Assembly: GCF_002150735.1 (NCBI RefSeq)
Contig: NZ_MUKA01000050.1
Location: 1-58,633, forward strand
Length of the DNA stretch: 58,633 bases
Source: Streptomyces africanus
Lineage (GTDB): Bacteria; Actinomycetota; Actinomycetes; Streptomycetales; Streptomycetaceae
Reading direction: 5' to 3'
This document shows positions 1-8,959 of the stretch, in pieces; position 1 is the stretch's first letter, and each line of letters starts with the position of its first letter. A program made the position numbers and the translations under genes. Below the pieces are notes generated by a model. It was not told the DNA's origin and made no database searches. It saw only the letters and a list, made by a program, of their open reading frames with translations.

Positions 1-1701
1 GTCTCGTCGTACGACGAGACCGACTTCAGGGCCCATCTGCGCGGCGCGCTGATGTGGACGACCCGGCTGGAGCAGGCCGACTGCAAGGCGACCATCAACG
101 CCAACTACGCGGCGGAGCGGCTGACCAAGCCCAACCAGCCGGGGCAGAACGACCAGATCGGCGAGCCGCACGGGCTGGTCACCGCGCCCGACGGCCGGGT
201 GTTCTACATCGGCCGGGGCGGCGCCGACTCCTCGCAGCCCGTGGTCACCGACTGGAACGACCCCGACATCGGCAAGGGCAAGGGCGAGATCCACGTCTAC
301 GACCCGAAGACCAAGCAGGTCACCCTGGCCGGTGCGCTGACCGTCTTCGGCAACAAGGGCGGCGGCGACGAACTGGTCAAGGTCGAGGAGGGGCTGCTCG
401 GGATCGAGCTGGACCCGGAGTTCGAGCAGAACGGCTGGGTGTACCTGCACTACACACCGCACGCACAGATCAACCGGGACACGCGGATGGCCGAGCGGCG
501 GGTCTCCCGCTTCACCCTCGACCAGGCCACCAACAAGCTGGACCTGGGCAGCGAGAAGGTGCTGCTGAAGTGGCCGGTGCAGATCCACAGTTGCTGCCAC
601 TCGGGCGGCGGGATGGCCTGGGACTCCAAGGGCAACCTGTACATCGCCACGGGTGACAACAACTCCAGTGGCTTCAGCGACGGTTACTCGGGCAACAACC
701 CGCAGCCCAACTACAAGGGCGTCTCCTTCGCCGACGCGCGCCGCACGGCCGGCAACACCAACAACCTCAACGGCAAGATCCTGCGCATCCACCCGGAGCC
801 GGACGGGACGTACACGCTTCCCCAGGGCAACCTCTTCACCGGGAAGGAGACCGACGAGGGCGGCGGCAAGACACGCGGCGAGATCTATGTGATGGGGGTC
901 AGGAACCCCGCCCGTATCTTCGTCGACAAGTCGACCGACGTGCTGTACGCGGGCTGGGTCGGCCCGGACGCGAGCGCGCCGTCGACGACCTGGGGTCCGG
1001 CCAAGTACGACACGTTCGCCGCGATCACCAAGGCGAGCAACCGGGGCTGGCCGTACTGCATGGGCAACAAGCAGCCCTACCGGGACCGCAACCTTCCGGA
1101 TCCGTCCCAGCCGCTCGGCTGGTACGACTGCGACCACCCGAAGAACGAGTCGCCGAACAACGACGGTCTGGTCAACCTGCCGCCGGTCACCGGCAACAAC
1201 ATCTGGTACTCGCCGCAGGGCGGCGCGCCGGACTACCCGCGGGACGCGAACGGCGTCCCGTCGTACAAGCCGGAGGAGGCGACGTACCGGCTGCCCTGGC
1301 TGAAGGGCGGCGGGCAGGCCGCGATGAACGGGCCGGTCTACCGCTACGACTCCGGCAGCACGAGCACGACCAAGTGGCCCGCGTACTGGGACGGCAAGTG
1401 GTTCGTCGGTGACTTCTACGACGCCGACCAGCCGCGCAACGCGGTGCTCATGGACCCGAAGACGCAAGGCGACGGCGGTCTGCCGGTGCACTCGGAGTCG
1501 CTGAAGAAGATCGTGCCGGTCGGCAACGACGGCATCAAGAACCTCATGGACTGGAAGTTCGGTCCGGACGGCGCGCTGTACGTCCTCGACTACGGGCGCG
1601 GCTTCTTCACCTCGGACTCCAAGTCGGCCCTGTGGCGGGTCACCTACAAGGGCGGCGGGCCGACCCCGGCCGCCGGTCAGCTGGCGAGGGGGACCGAGTG
1701 A
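1..1701 (+). CDS. ThuA / PQQ-type sugar dehydrogenase-like secreted protein (5' end missing)
   Basis: The reading frame is open from base 1, so the gene starts left of the window; 566 residues are visible. The first ~30 residues (ending RLEQADCKATI) look like the end of a ThuA-like domain. Residues ~45-540 resemble the glucose/sorbosone dehydrogenase beta-propeller family: GEPHGLVTAPDGRVFYIGR, GLLGIELDPEF, CCHSGGGMAWDSKGNLYIATGD and FGPDGALYVLDYGRG are typical blade motifs. Such Streptomyces proteins are exported and thought to oxidise or bind sugars. The stop overlaps the GTG start of the next gene (GTGA), so the two are probably co-translated and act outside the cell together. The signal peptide cannot be seen, and the substrate and need for PQQ are unknown. 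Confidence 0.8.
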   Translation, partial: VSSYDETDFRAHLRGALMWTTRLEQADCKATINANYAAERLTKPNQPGQNDQIGEPHGLVTAPDGRVFYIGRGGADSSQPVVTDWNDPDIGKGKGEIHVYDPKTKQVTLAGALTVFGNKGGGDELVKVEEGLLGIELDPEFEQNGWVYLHYTPHAQINRDTRMAERRVSRFTLDQATNKLDLGSEKVLLKWPVQIHSCCHSGGGMAWDSKGNLYIATGDNNSSGFSDGYSGNNPQPNYKGVSFADARRTAGNTNNLNGKILRIHPEPDGTYTLPQGNLFTGKETDEGGGKTRGEIYVMGVRNPARIFVDKSTDVLYAGWVGPDASAPSTTWGPAKYDTFAAITKASNRGWPYCMGNKQPYRDRNLPDPSQPLGWYDCDHPKNESPNNDGLVNLPPVTGNNIWYSPQGGAPDYPRDANGVPSYKPEEATYRLPWLKGGGQAAMNGPVYRYDSGSTSTTKWPAYWDGKWFVGDFYDADQPRNAVLMDPKTQGDGGLPVHSESLKKIVPVGNDGIKNLMDWKFGPDGALYVLDYGRGFFTSDSKSALWRVTYKGGGPTPAAGQLARGTE

Positions 1702-3890
1702 TCCGGCGACGAAGAATCTGGGCCGCCCTGCTGGCCGCCCTGCTCGTGATGCTCGGTGTGCAGGCGATGCCCGCGGCCGGGCAGACACAGGCGTCGGCCG
1801 CCGAACAGGTCCTCACCTGGACGGCCGGCAACGACATCGACAAGTACCTCTCGGCGCCCAAGACGGCGGTCGCCGGCAGCGCGACGATCGTGTTCGAGAA
1901 CAGTGCGGCCACCGGAAACACCACGGGCATGCCGCACACGCTGACGTTCGTGACCAGTGACCCCGAGTTCAACAACGATGTGCAGCTCAACATCCTGGCC
2001 AATCCGAACGACGCCCAGGGCGGCAAGCACACCGCCCAGGTCACGCTCACGCCCGGCCGGTACTTCTACCACTGCACGATCCCCGGCCACGGCCAGATGC
2101 AGGGCATCCTGGTGGTCACCGAGGGCACCGGCGAGGACACCACCGCGCCCGAGGCGTCGGCGCAGGTGAGCGGGACGCAGAACGCGCAGGGTGAGTACGT
2201 CGGTTCGGCGAGCGTGGCCATCCAGGCCACCGACGAGGGCGGCTCCGGCGTCGAGAGGATCGAGTACGCGCTCGGCGACACGGGCGCCTGGCAGCCGTAC
2301 ACGGCGCCGGTCGTCGTCGACCAGGTGGGCGCCCACAAGGTCCGCTACCGCGCCTTCGACAAGGCGGGGAACGTCTCCGCCGAGAAGAGCACCGCGTTCA
2401 CGGTGGTGGCGCCGCAGTCGGACGACACGACCGCGCCGGAGACCTCGGCGACGGTGAGCGGCGAGCGCAATCCGGACGGGGCGTACATCGACATGGCGAC
2501 GGTCACCGTCTCCGCGTCCGACACGGGTTCCGGGGTGAACACGATCGAGTACGCGGTCGGCTCCGGCGCCTGGCAGCCGTACACCGGGCCCGTGATGGTG
2601 CACCAGGTGGGCTCGCACACGGTCCGCTACCGCGCCACGGACAAGGCGGGCAACGTGGCGGCCGAGAAGAGCGTGCAGTTCACGGTCGTCGCGGCGCCGC
2701 CGCAGGACACCACCCCGCCGGTGACGGGCGTGACCGTGGAGGGCACGAAGAACTCGGCCGGGGCGTACGTGAACAACGCCCGGGTGACCGTCACGGCGAC
2801 CGACGAGCACGGCTCGGGCGTCGAGAAGATCGAGTACTCGCTGGACGGCGGGCCGTACCTGGCGTACACGGCGCCGGTGGTGGTCGACCGGGCGGGCGCG
2901 CACACCGTGGCGTACCGGGCGACCGACAAGGCCGGCAACACCTCGGCGGCGCGTACGGTGACCTTCACGGTCGTCTCCGGGCAGGTCCCGGCGCCTGACT
3001 GCCCGGAGTACGACGAGCGGCTGACGGTGATCGTCGGTGACGTCGACTCCGGCGTGCGCAACCGGGTCACCGACAACCGCTGCCGGATCGGCGAGCTGAT
3101 CGAGGACGAGAAGGAGTGGACGTCCCACGCGCTGTTCCTCAAGCATGTGACGTCCGTCCTCGACGCGCTGCTGAAGGAGGGCGTGATCGACCAGCGCGAG
3201 TACACCGCCATCCGCAAGGCCGCCCGCCAGTCCGGCATCGGCAAGCCGGGGCAGACCGAGGGCTACCGGGCGCTCTTCGACGGCAGTGCCGAGTCGCTGG
3301 CCAAGTGGCAGCAGGTGGGCGGTGGTTCGTTCGCGCTGAACCCCGACAGGACGATCACCTCCAGCACCACCACGCCCGGCATGGGCATGCTGTGGTTCCC
3401 GCAGCGCAAGTACGGCGACTTCTCGCTGAAGCTCCAGTGGCGTGACGACGCTCCCGGCACCGGCAACGCCAACTCGGGTGTCTTCGTGCGCTTCCCGTGG
3501 GTCCACGACCATCCGGAGGAGTCCCGCCCGGAGTGGGTCGCCATCAAGTACGGGCACGAGGTGCAGGTGCTCGACCGGCCCGACGGCGACATGTACAAGA
3601 CGGGCTCGGTCTACGGGTTCGACCGGGTGGGCCTCGCCGGCGCCGGGGTGACGCAGAAGGGCACCTGGAACGACTACGAGATCCGCGTGGTCGGCCAGCA
3701 CTACTCGGTGTTCCGCAACGGTGTGCTGATCAACGAGTTCGACAACACCGGCGGCCAGGAGTTCACCCCGCCCCGCTCGGACGACCCGGGCACGGACGGG
3801 CGGCGGTTCGCCTCCGGCTACATCGGGCTCCAGGTGCACAGCACGACGGATGTGGTGTCGTACCGGGACATCCGGATCAAGGAGTTGTAG
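1698..3890 (+). CDS. secreted multidomain protein: cupredoxin, three Ig-like repeats, DUF1080
   Basis: 730 residues from the GTG at 1698, chosen because GAGGGGG lies just upstream and the codon overlaps the previous stop. Residues 1-38 form a signal peptide (RRRR, then a hydrophobic stretch, then AAGQ). Residues ~38-145 are a plastocyanin-like domain with a full type 1 copper set: His in MPHTL, then Cys, His and Met in CTIPGHGQM. Three ~95-residue Ig-like repeats follow (DTTAPE, DDTTAPE, DTTPPV starts; each ends in YRA.DKAGN). A charged linker comes next, then a C-terminal DUF1080 / 3-keto-disaccharide hydrolase-like domain (~520-730; GYRALFDG, NSGVFVRF, GYIGLQVHS). The likely role is extracellular electron transfer plus sugar binding or hydrolysis with the coupled upstream protein. 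The order of domains is clear; the activity is inferred. Confidence 0.85.
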   Translation: MIRRRRIWAALLAALLVMLGVQAMPAAGQTQASAAEQVLTWTAGNDIDKYLSAPKTAVAGSATIVFENSAATGNTTGMPHTLTFVTSDPEFNNDVQLNILANPNDAQGGKHTAQVTLTPGRYFYHCTIPGHGQMQGILVVTEGTGEDTTAPEASAQVSGTQNAQGEYVGSASVAIQATDEGGSGVERIEYALGDTGAWQPYTAPVVVDQVGAHKVRYRAFDKAGNVSAEKSTAFTVVAPQSDDTTAPETSATVSGERNPDGAYIDMATVTVSASDTGSGVNTIEYAVGSGAWQPYTGPVMVHQVGSHTVRYRATDKAGNVAAEKSVQFTVVAAPPQDTTPPVTGVTVEGTKNSAGAYVNNARVTVTATDEHGSGVEKIEYSLDGGPYLAYTAPVVVDRAGAHTVAYRATDKAGNTSAARTVTFTVVSGQVPAPDCPEYDERLTVIVGDVDSGVRNRVTDNRCRIGELIEDEKEWTSHALFLKHVTSVLDALLKEGVIDQREYTAIRKAARQSGIGKPGQTEGYRALFDGSAESLAKWQQVGGGSFALNPDRTITSSTTTPGMGMLWFPQRKYGDFSLKLQWRDDAPGTGNANSGVFVRFPWVHDHPEESRPEWVAIKYGHEVQVLDRPDGDMYKTGSVYGFDRVGLAGAGVTQKGTWNDYEIRVVGQHYSVFRNGVLINEFDNTGGQEFTPPRSDDPGTDGRRFASGYIGLQVHSTTDVVSYRDIRIKEL

Positions 3891-4908
3891 GGGGCTGCTT
3901 CTCCTTGCGGGCCCTGCTCGGCTGTACCCGCCTCGGTTCCCCCGGCATCTTGGGATACTCGGGCGGGTACGGCAGGTCTCCCAGACCGTGGTCGTGTTCG
4001 TCGCGGCGGGCGAGGTCGAGCAGGGCCTCCAGGGAGTAGCGGTGGTCGTCCATGTCCGCGTGCACGTCGCCGAGTTCGGCGAAGCGCGCGGGCATCGTCG
4101 CGAGGTCGAAGTCCTGGGGGTGCGCGACCCCCACCTCGTCCCAGCGCAGGGGCGCGGAGACGGGGGCGTGCGGGCGGGGGCGTACGGAGTAGGCGGAGGC
4201 GATCGTGCGGTCGCGGGCCGTCTGGTTGTAGTCCACGAAGATGCGCTTGCCCCGCTCCTCCTTCCACCACTTGATGGTGACCTGCTCGGGCATCCGCCGC
4301 TCCATCTCCCGGCCGACGGCGATGGCGGCGCGCCGGACCTGGGTGAAGGTCCAGCGGGGTTCGATGGGCACGAAGACGTGCAGCCCCCGGCCGCCGGAGG
4401 TCTTGGGGAAGCCGCGCAGTCCGCCGAACTCGTCGAGGACGGCCCGCAGTTCGTGGGCGGCGCGAACGGCGTCCTCGTAGTCGGTGCCGGGCTGCGGGTC
4501 GAGGTCGATGCGGAGTTCGTCCGGGCGGTCGACGTCGCCGCGGCGGACCGGCCAGGGGTGGAAGGTGAGCGTGCCGAACTGGGCGGCCCACACCACGGCT
4601 CCGACCTCGGTGGGGCACATCTCGTCGGCGCTGCGTCCGCTGGGGAAGGTGATGTGCGCGGTCGGGATCCAGTCGGGCATGTTCTTCGGCGCCCGCTTCT
4701 GGAAGAAGTTCTCGCCGTTCACGCCCTCGGGGTAGCGCTCCAGGGTGGTGGGGCGGTCGCGCAGGGCGCGCAGGATGCCGGGGCCGACGGCCAGGTAGTA
4801 GCGGGCGAGATCCAGCTTGGTGAAGCCCCGCTCCGGAAAGAACACCTTGTCCGGGCTGGACAGCCGTACGGTCCGGCCGCCCGCCTCCAGCTCCACCGCG
4901 TCACCCAT
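3877..4908 (-). CDS. LigD-type NHEJ polymerase (primase-polymerase) domain protein
   Basis: 343 residues from the ATG at 4908 (MGDAVELEAGG). It matches the stand-alone polymerase domain of bacterial LigD: SSPDKVFFPE at the start, the YPEGVNGENFFQKRAPK phosphate-binding region, and the catalytic acidic pair in RIDLDPQPG, followed by GGRGLHVFVPIEP. These enzymes fill gaps and add (ribo)nucleotides during non-homologous end joining. The C-terminus is a short basic tail with no ligase or nuclease domain. The ATP-dependent ligase gene lies divergently 74 bp away, so the two activities are split here. No ku gene is visible. The 3' end overlaps the convergent upstream gene by 14 bp. Longer open frame upstream of 4908 runs into the ligase gene and was not used. 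Confidence 0.88.
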   Translation of the reverse strand: MGDAVELEAGGRTVRLSSPDKVFFPERGFTKLDLARYYLAVGPGILRALRDRPTTLERYPEGVNGENFFQKRAPKNMPDWIPTAHITFPSGRSADEMCPTEVGAVVWAAQFGTLTFHPWPVRRGDVDRPDELRIDLDPQPGTDYEDAVRAAHELRAVLDEFGGLRGFPKTSGGRGLHVFVPIEPRWTFTQVRRAAIAVGREMERRMPEQVTIKWWKEERGKRIFVDYNQTARDRTIASAYSVRPRPHAPVSAPLRWDEVGVAHPQDFDLATMPARFAELGDVHADMDDHRYSLEALLDLARRDEHDHGLGDLPYPPEYPKMPGEPRRVQPSRARKEKQPPTTP

Positions 4909-4982
4909 GCGAGCCACGGTAGGCGCACCCCGCATACCTCGCACATCGAGCGTGCTCCGGTATATGGGCGCAGAATCGGACC

Positions 4983-6047
4983 ATGGATCTGCCGGTGATG
5001 CCCCCTGTCCTGCCGATGCTCGCCAAGTCCGTGGCGACGATCCCCTCGGGCATGCAGTACGAGGCGAAGTGGGACGGGTTCCGGGCGATCGTCTTCCGCG
5101 ACGGGGACGAGGTCGAGCTCGGCAGCCGTACCGGCAAGCCTCTGACCAGGTATTTCCCCGAGCTGGTGACGGCCGTGCGGGAGCGGTTGCCGGAGCGCTC
5201 GGTGGTGGACGGGGAGATCGTGATCGCGCGGGAGGGGCATCTGGACTTCGACGCGCTGACGGAGCGGATCCACCCGGCGGACTCGCGGGTACGGATGCTG
5301 GCCGAGCGGACACCGGCCTCGTTCGTCGCCTTCGATCTGCTGGCGCTGGGGGACGAGTCGCTGATGGACACCCCGCTGACCGAGCGGCGGGAGCTGCTGG
5401 ACCGGGAGCTGTCGGGGGTGACGGCGCCCGTGCATCTGGCTCCGGCGACCACCGACATCGAGGTGGCGCGCAGCTGGTTCGAGCAGTACGAGGGGGCGGG
5501 CCTGGACGGGGTCATCGCCAAGCCGCTGACCGTGCGCTACCGGCCGGACGAGCGCGCCATGTTCAAGATCAAGCACGAGCGGACGGCGGACGTGGTCGTC
5601 GCCGGGTACCGCCTGCACAAGAGCGGCCCCGTGGTGGGCTCGCTGCTGCTCGGCCTGTACGACGACCGGGGCACCCTCCAGCACGTGGGCGTGTCCGCCG
5701 CGTTCCCGATGAAGCGGCGCGCCGAGCTGGTGGAGGAGCTGGAGCCGCTGCGGATGGACGATGTCCGGGGGCATCCGTGGGCGGCCTGGTCCGAGGAGGC
5801 CGCGCACGAGAAGGCCCGGCTGCCGGGGGCGCCGAGCCGCTGGTCGGGCCGCAAGGACCTGTCGTGGGTGCCGCTGCGGCCGGAGCGGGTGGCCGAGGTG
5901 GCGTACGACCACATGGAGAACGGGCAGCGCTTCCGGCACACCGCCCGGTTCCGCCGCTGGCGCCCGGACCGGACCCCGGAGAGCTGCACGTACGCGCAGC
6001 TCCAGGAGCCGGTCCGCTACGACCTGGCGGAGATCCTGGGCGCGTAG
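4983..6047 (+). CDS. ATP-dependent DNA ligase (LigC/LigD-ligase type)
   Basis: 354 residues. The nucleotidyltransferase motif I is YEAKWDGFRAI with Lys29 as the adenylation lysine. Further motifs are SRTGKPL, VVDGEIVI (motif III region), FVAFDLLAL, DGVIAKPL (motif IV) and FKIKHERTADVVV (motif V), followed by an OB-fold domain to about residue 310. The length fits a short LigC-like enzyme rather than full LigD. It should seal nicks or ends left by the divergent polymerase in end joining or excision repair. The 74-bp intergenic region must carry both promoters; no strong Shine-Dalgarno precedes the ATG, so a short or leaderless transcript is possible. Naming it ligC would need phylogeny. Confidence 0.9.
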   Translation: MDLPVMPPVLPMLAKSVATIPSGMQYEAKWDGFRAIVFRDGDEVELGSRTGKPLTRYFPELVTAVRERLPERSVVDGEIVIAREGHLDFDALTERIHPADSRVRMLAERTPASFVAFDLLALGDESLMDTPLTERRELLDRELSGVTAPVHLAPATTDIEVARSWFEQYEGAGLDGVIAKPLTVRYRPDERAMFKIKHERTADVVVAGYRLHKSGPVVGSLLLGLYDDRGTLQHVGVSAAFPMKRRAELVEELEPLRMDDVRGHPWAAWSEEAAHEKARLPGAPSRWSGRKDLSWVPLRPERVAEVAYDHMENGQRFRHTARFRRWRPDRTPESCTYAQLQEPVRYDLAEILGA

Positions 6048-6063
6048 AGCGCTCGCAGGCCCG

Positions 6064-7254
6064 TCAGGGCTGCATCAGCACCTTGACCGCGCCGTCCTGC
6101 TTGCGCTGGAACATCTCGTACGCGTGCGGGGCCTGAGACAGCGGCACCCGGTGGGTGGCGAAGTCCTCGACGCCGAGCGGGTCCTCGTCGGTCAGGTACG
6201 GGATGATGTCGTCGCTCCAGCGGCGGACGTTGGCCTGGCCCATCCGCATCTGGATCTGCTTGTCGAACAGGGTGAGCATCGGCATCGGGTCGGCCATGCC
6301 GCCGTACACGCCGGACAGGGAGATGGTGCCGCCGCGCCGGACCAGGTCGATGGCGGTGTAGAGGGCGGCGAGGCGGTCGATGCTGAAGCGTTCGGCGAAC
6401 GGGCCGCTCAGCTTGCGGGGCATGACCGCCGTGGCCTGCTGGGCGAGCTTGGCCGCCGCGCTGCCGTGGGCCTCGGTGCCGACCGCGTCGATCACGGCGT
6501 CGGGGCCGCGGCCGTCGGTCTCGTCGCGGATCGCCTCGATGAGTTCCTTCTCGTCGTCGAAGGACCTGAGGTCGTACGTCTCCACCCCGCGCGAGCGGGC
6601 CCGGCGCAGCCGCTCCGGGACCAGGTCCACGCCGAACACCCGCCCCGCGCCCTTGACCTGGGCGACGCGGCAGGCCATGTCGCCGATGGGGCCGAGGCCG
6701 AGCACGGCGATGCTGCCGCCCTGCGGGACATCGGCGTAGGCGACCGCCTGCCAGGCGGTGGGCAGGACGTCGGAGAGGTAGACGAAACGATCGTCGGGCG
6801 GGCCTTCCGGCACCTTGATCGGGCCGTACTGCGCCTGCGGGACGCGCAGGTACTCGGCCTGGGCGCCCGGCACCGAGCCGTACAGGCGGGTGTAGCCGAA
6901 CAGGGCGGCGCCCATGCCCTCGCCGTGCACCTGGGTGGTCTCGCACTGGGTGGGCAGGCCGGTCAGGCACATCCAGCAGTTGCCGCAGGCGATCTGGAAC
7001 GGCACCACGACCCGGTCTCCGGCCTGGAGGTCCGGGACGCCGGCGCCGACCTCCTCGACGATGCCGATGGGTTCGTGGCCGAGGATGTCCCCGGGGGTCA
7101 TGAACGGCGTGAGCACTTCGTACAAGTGCAGGTCGGAACCGCACAGTCCGGTGGAGGTGACGCGGATGACCGCGTCCGTCGGTTCCTGGATCTCCGGATC
7201 GGGCACGTTCTCCACCCGGACGTCCCGCTTGCCCTGCCAGGTCACAGCCCTCAT
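6064..7254 (-). CDS. zinc-dependent alcohol dehydrogenase (MDR family)
   Basis: 396 residues starting MRAVTWQGKRDV. It is a medium-chain zinc dehydrogenase. GLCGSDLHLYE and GHEPIGIVEEVG supply the catalytic zinc ligands, and ACGNCWMCLTGLPTQC has the C-x2-C-x2-C-x7-C spacing of the structural zinc. The Rossmann glycine motif GLGPIGDMA follows. The longer catalytic domain and the overall pattern resemble the glutathione-independent formaldehyde dehydrogenase-like branch, which uses NAD(P) and various alcohols or aldehydes. It is a monocistronic gene, convergent with the ligase gene (16-bp gap) and divergent from the DUF3048 lipoprotein gene. The substrate cannot be read from the sequence. Confidence 0.9.
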   Translation of the reverse strand: MRAVTWQGKRDVRVENVPDPEIQEPTDAVIRVTSTGLCGSDLHLYEVLTPFMTPGDILGHEPIGIVEEVGAGVPDLQAGDRVVVPFQIACGNCWMCLTGLPTQCETTQVHGEGMGAALFGYTRLYGSVPGAQAEYLRVPQAQYGPIKVPEGPPDDRFVYLSDVLPTAWQAVAYADVPQGGSIAVLGLGPIGDMACRVAQVKGAGRVFGVDLVPERLRRARSRGVETYDLRSFDDEKELIEAIRDETDGRGPDAVIDAVGTEAHGSAAAKLAQQATAVMPRKLSGPFAERFSIDRLAALYTAIDLVRRGGTISLSGVYGGMADPMPMLTLFDKQIQMRMGQANVRRWSDDIIPYLTDEDPLGVEDFATHRVPLSQAPHAYEMFQRKQDGAVKVLMQP

Positions 7255-7311
7255 CGCCTCGCGCTCCCTCCGTCAGCGTGCGCGTCGGTCGGCCGGTCGG
7301 TCAGTCGGCGA

Positions 7312-7329
7312 GGCCCGGGTACCCGGGCC
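7312..7329. repeat. perfect 18-bp palindrome in divergent promoter region
   Basis: GGCCCGGGTACCCGGGCC is a perfect palindrome 58-75 bp upstream of the alcohol dehydrogenase start. The same ~200-bp region turns unusually A/T-rich after 7375 (AAAATTGATCAGG..ACATATAAG), which probably marks the promoter of the rightward DUF3048 gene. The palindrome could be an operator for a dimeric regulator or part of a leader hairpin. No regulator gene adjoins it. Confidence 0.5.
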
Positions 7330-7453
7330 GATCCGCGCTGAACCTTGAGCCGAACGACGGACGAAGCGGAGCCCCTCCCTCAAAATTGATCAGGTATGGC
7401 CATCGGTAGACATATAAGTGCACAATCTAGACACATCGAGGACATGGGGGCCG

Positions 7454-8455
7454 GTGGCGACGGTGGGCAGAGAACGAGGGGCGCGCGGACGGCGCGCCAC
7501 GACGACAGCGGCGCTGCTGGCCGCCACGGTGACGGCCGCCCTGGCGGCGGGCTGCACCGGCGGGGGCACTCCCGGCGACGACGGACGGGGCACCTCCCGG
7601 CAGCCGGAGCAAGGCACATCACCGTCGTCTGCGGCGACCGGCTCCTCCGTGCTCGCCGTCAAGCTCGACAACGCCGCCGCGGCCCGGCCGCACACCGGCG
7701 TCGACGCGGCGGACGTGGTGTACGCGGAGCAGGTCGAGGGCGGACTGAGCCGGCTGATGGCGGTGTACGCGACGCGATTGCCGGAGGCGGTCGGCCCGGT
7801 GCGCAGCGCCCGCGAGTCGGATCTGGAGCTGCTGCGCCAGTTCGACCGGCCCGTCCTCGCCTTCTCCGGCGCGCAGAAGAAGCTCCTGCCGCTGATCGAC
7901 AGGGCACCGCTGGAGGCGGAGACCCCGGGCAGCGCCCCCGGCGCCTACTTCCGCGGCTCCGGCAAGCCCGCCCCGCACAACCTCTATCTGCGGCCCGAGC
8001 GGATCGTGCCCGAGGTTCCCGGCCAGGCCGCCCTGACCACCGGTTTCCGCTACGGCTCCGCCCCGGCCGGCGGCACGCCGACGGCCTCGCAGACGGTGCG
8101 CTACCCGGCGGCCCGTTTCACCTTCACCTGGTCGGACTCCCGGGACCGCTGGCTGGTCGGCATGGACGGCACGCCCGCCACGACGGCCGACGGGAAACGG
8201 ATGGCGGCCGCGACGGTCGTCGTGCAGTACGTGAAGGTGCGCGAGTCCGCCTTCCGCGACTTCCGCGGCAACAACACGCCGTACACGCAGACGGTGGGCT
8301 CGGGAAACGCCAGGGTGCTGCGCGACGGGCGGGCCTACGACGTGCACTGGAAGCGCGAGGACGCCTCGGACGGCACGGCGTTCACCACCGGCGACGGCAC
8401 ACCGGTGAACTTCGCGAAGGGCCAGGTGTGGGTGGTGTACGCCAAGGCGTCCTGA
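7454..8455 (+). CDS. DUF3048 (YerB-like) lipoprotein
   Basis: 333 residues from the GTG at 7454. GTG codons at 7418 and 7463 are alternatives; GAGG at 7438-7441 best fits 7454 but is 12 bases away. The N-terminus has twin arginines, a hydrophobic stretch and the lipobox LAAGC, so the protein is likely a surface lipoprotein. The mature part begins with a Gly/Ser/Gln-rich linker, then the DUF3048 fold: SVLAVKLDNAAAARPHTGVDAADVVYAE, a VGPVRSARESDLELL core, and a C-terminal half with GNNTPYTQTVGSGNARVLRDG. The family is conserved in Gram-positive bacteria with no settled function. The gene is monocistronic and ends 17 bp before the convergent pcaV. Confidence 0.85.
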   Translation: MATVGRERGARGRRATTTAALLAATVTAALAAGCTGGGTPGDDGRGTSRQPEQGTSPSSAATGSSVLAVKLDNAAAARPHTGVDAADVVYAEQVEGGLSRLMAVYATRLPEAVGPVRSARESDLELLRQFDRPVLAFSGAQKKLLPLIDRAPLEAETPGSAPGAYFRGSGKPAPHNLYLRPERIVPEVPGQAALTTGFRYGSAPAGGTPTASQTVRYPAARFTFTWSDSRDRWLVGMDGTPATTADGKRMAAATVVVQYVKVRESAFRDFRGNNTPYTQTVGSGNARVLRDGRAYDVHWKREDASDGTAFTTGDGTPVNFAKGQVWVVYAKAS

Positions 8456-8472
8456 CCCGGGGGCCGCGCCCG

Positions 8473-8937
8473 TCAGCGGGGCGCCACCAGGGACTCCCCC
8501 GGGTTGCGCAGCCCCTCGGCCGCGTCCGCGACACGCCGGATGAGGTCGAAGAACACCGTCCGCTCCTCGGCCGACAGCGGGGCGAGGAACACCTGGTTCA
8601 TCCGGGCGGTGCGCACGGTCAGCTTGCGGTGGGTGCGCTCGCCCTCGTCCGTGAGACGCAGCAGGGAACGGCGGCCGTCCTCGGGGTCGCGGACCTTGTC
8701 GAGGAGGCCGCGCCGGCTGAGCCGGCTGATCACCTCGGCGACGGTCGACCGGTCCAGGCCCACCCGCTCCCCCACCGTGCGCTGGTCCAGCCCGGGCTCG
8801 TCGACGAGGGTGTTGAGGACCGCGTACTGGGGCGAGGTGATCTCCTCGGAGACCATCGTGTTCCACAGCAGGTAATGCGCCTGCTGGAGCCGCCGGGCCA
8901 GGTGCCCGGGGTGGGTGGTGAGGTCCGCCGCCGCCAT
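8473..8937 (-). CDS. pcaV: MarR-family repressor of protocatechuate catabolism
   Basis: 154 residues from the ATG at 8937, chosen for the GAGGGG ribosome site just upstream. It has a winged helix-turn-helix of the MarR type: SPQYAVLNTLVDEPGLDQ, then the recognition helix region RVGLDRSTVAEVISRL, then the wing DPEDGRRSLLRLT. It sits divergently beside pcaIJFHGBL, exactly as pcaV does in S. coelicolor, where the protein represses the operon and is released by protocatechuate. With this start the fifteenth residue is Arg (GHLARRLQQ), the residue reported to be critical for ligand binding in PcaV, which supports both the name and the start. Two candidate operators lie in the intergenic region. 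Confidence 0.92.
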   Translation of the reverse strand: MAAADLTTHPGHLARRLQQAHYLLWNTMVSEEITSPQYAVLNTLVDEPGLDQRTVGERVGLDRSTVAEVISRLSRRGLLDKVRDPEDGRRSLLRLTDEGERTHRKLTVRTARMNQVFLAPLSAEERTVFFDLIRRVADAAEGLRNPGESLVAPR

Positions 8938-8959
8938 GTGCACCCCTCGCTCGTGTTCG

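Noticed and set aside
1677..3839. A minus-strand frame of 720 codons under the copper/DUF1080 gene
   Set aside because: It is dominated by Arg, Val and Leu repeats created by the opposite strand's codon bias and lacks a ribosome site.
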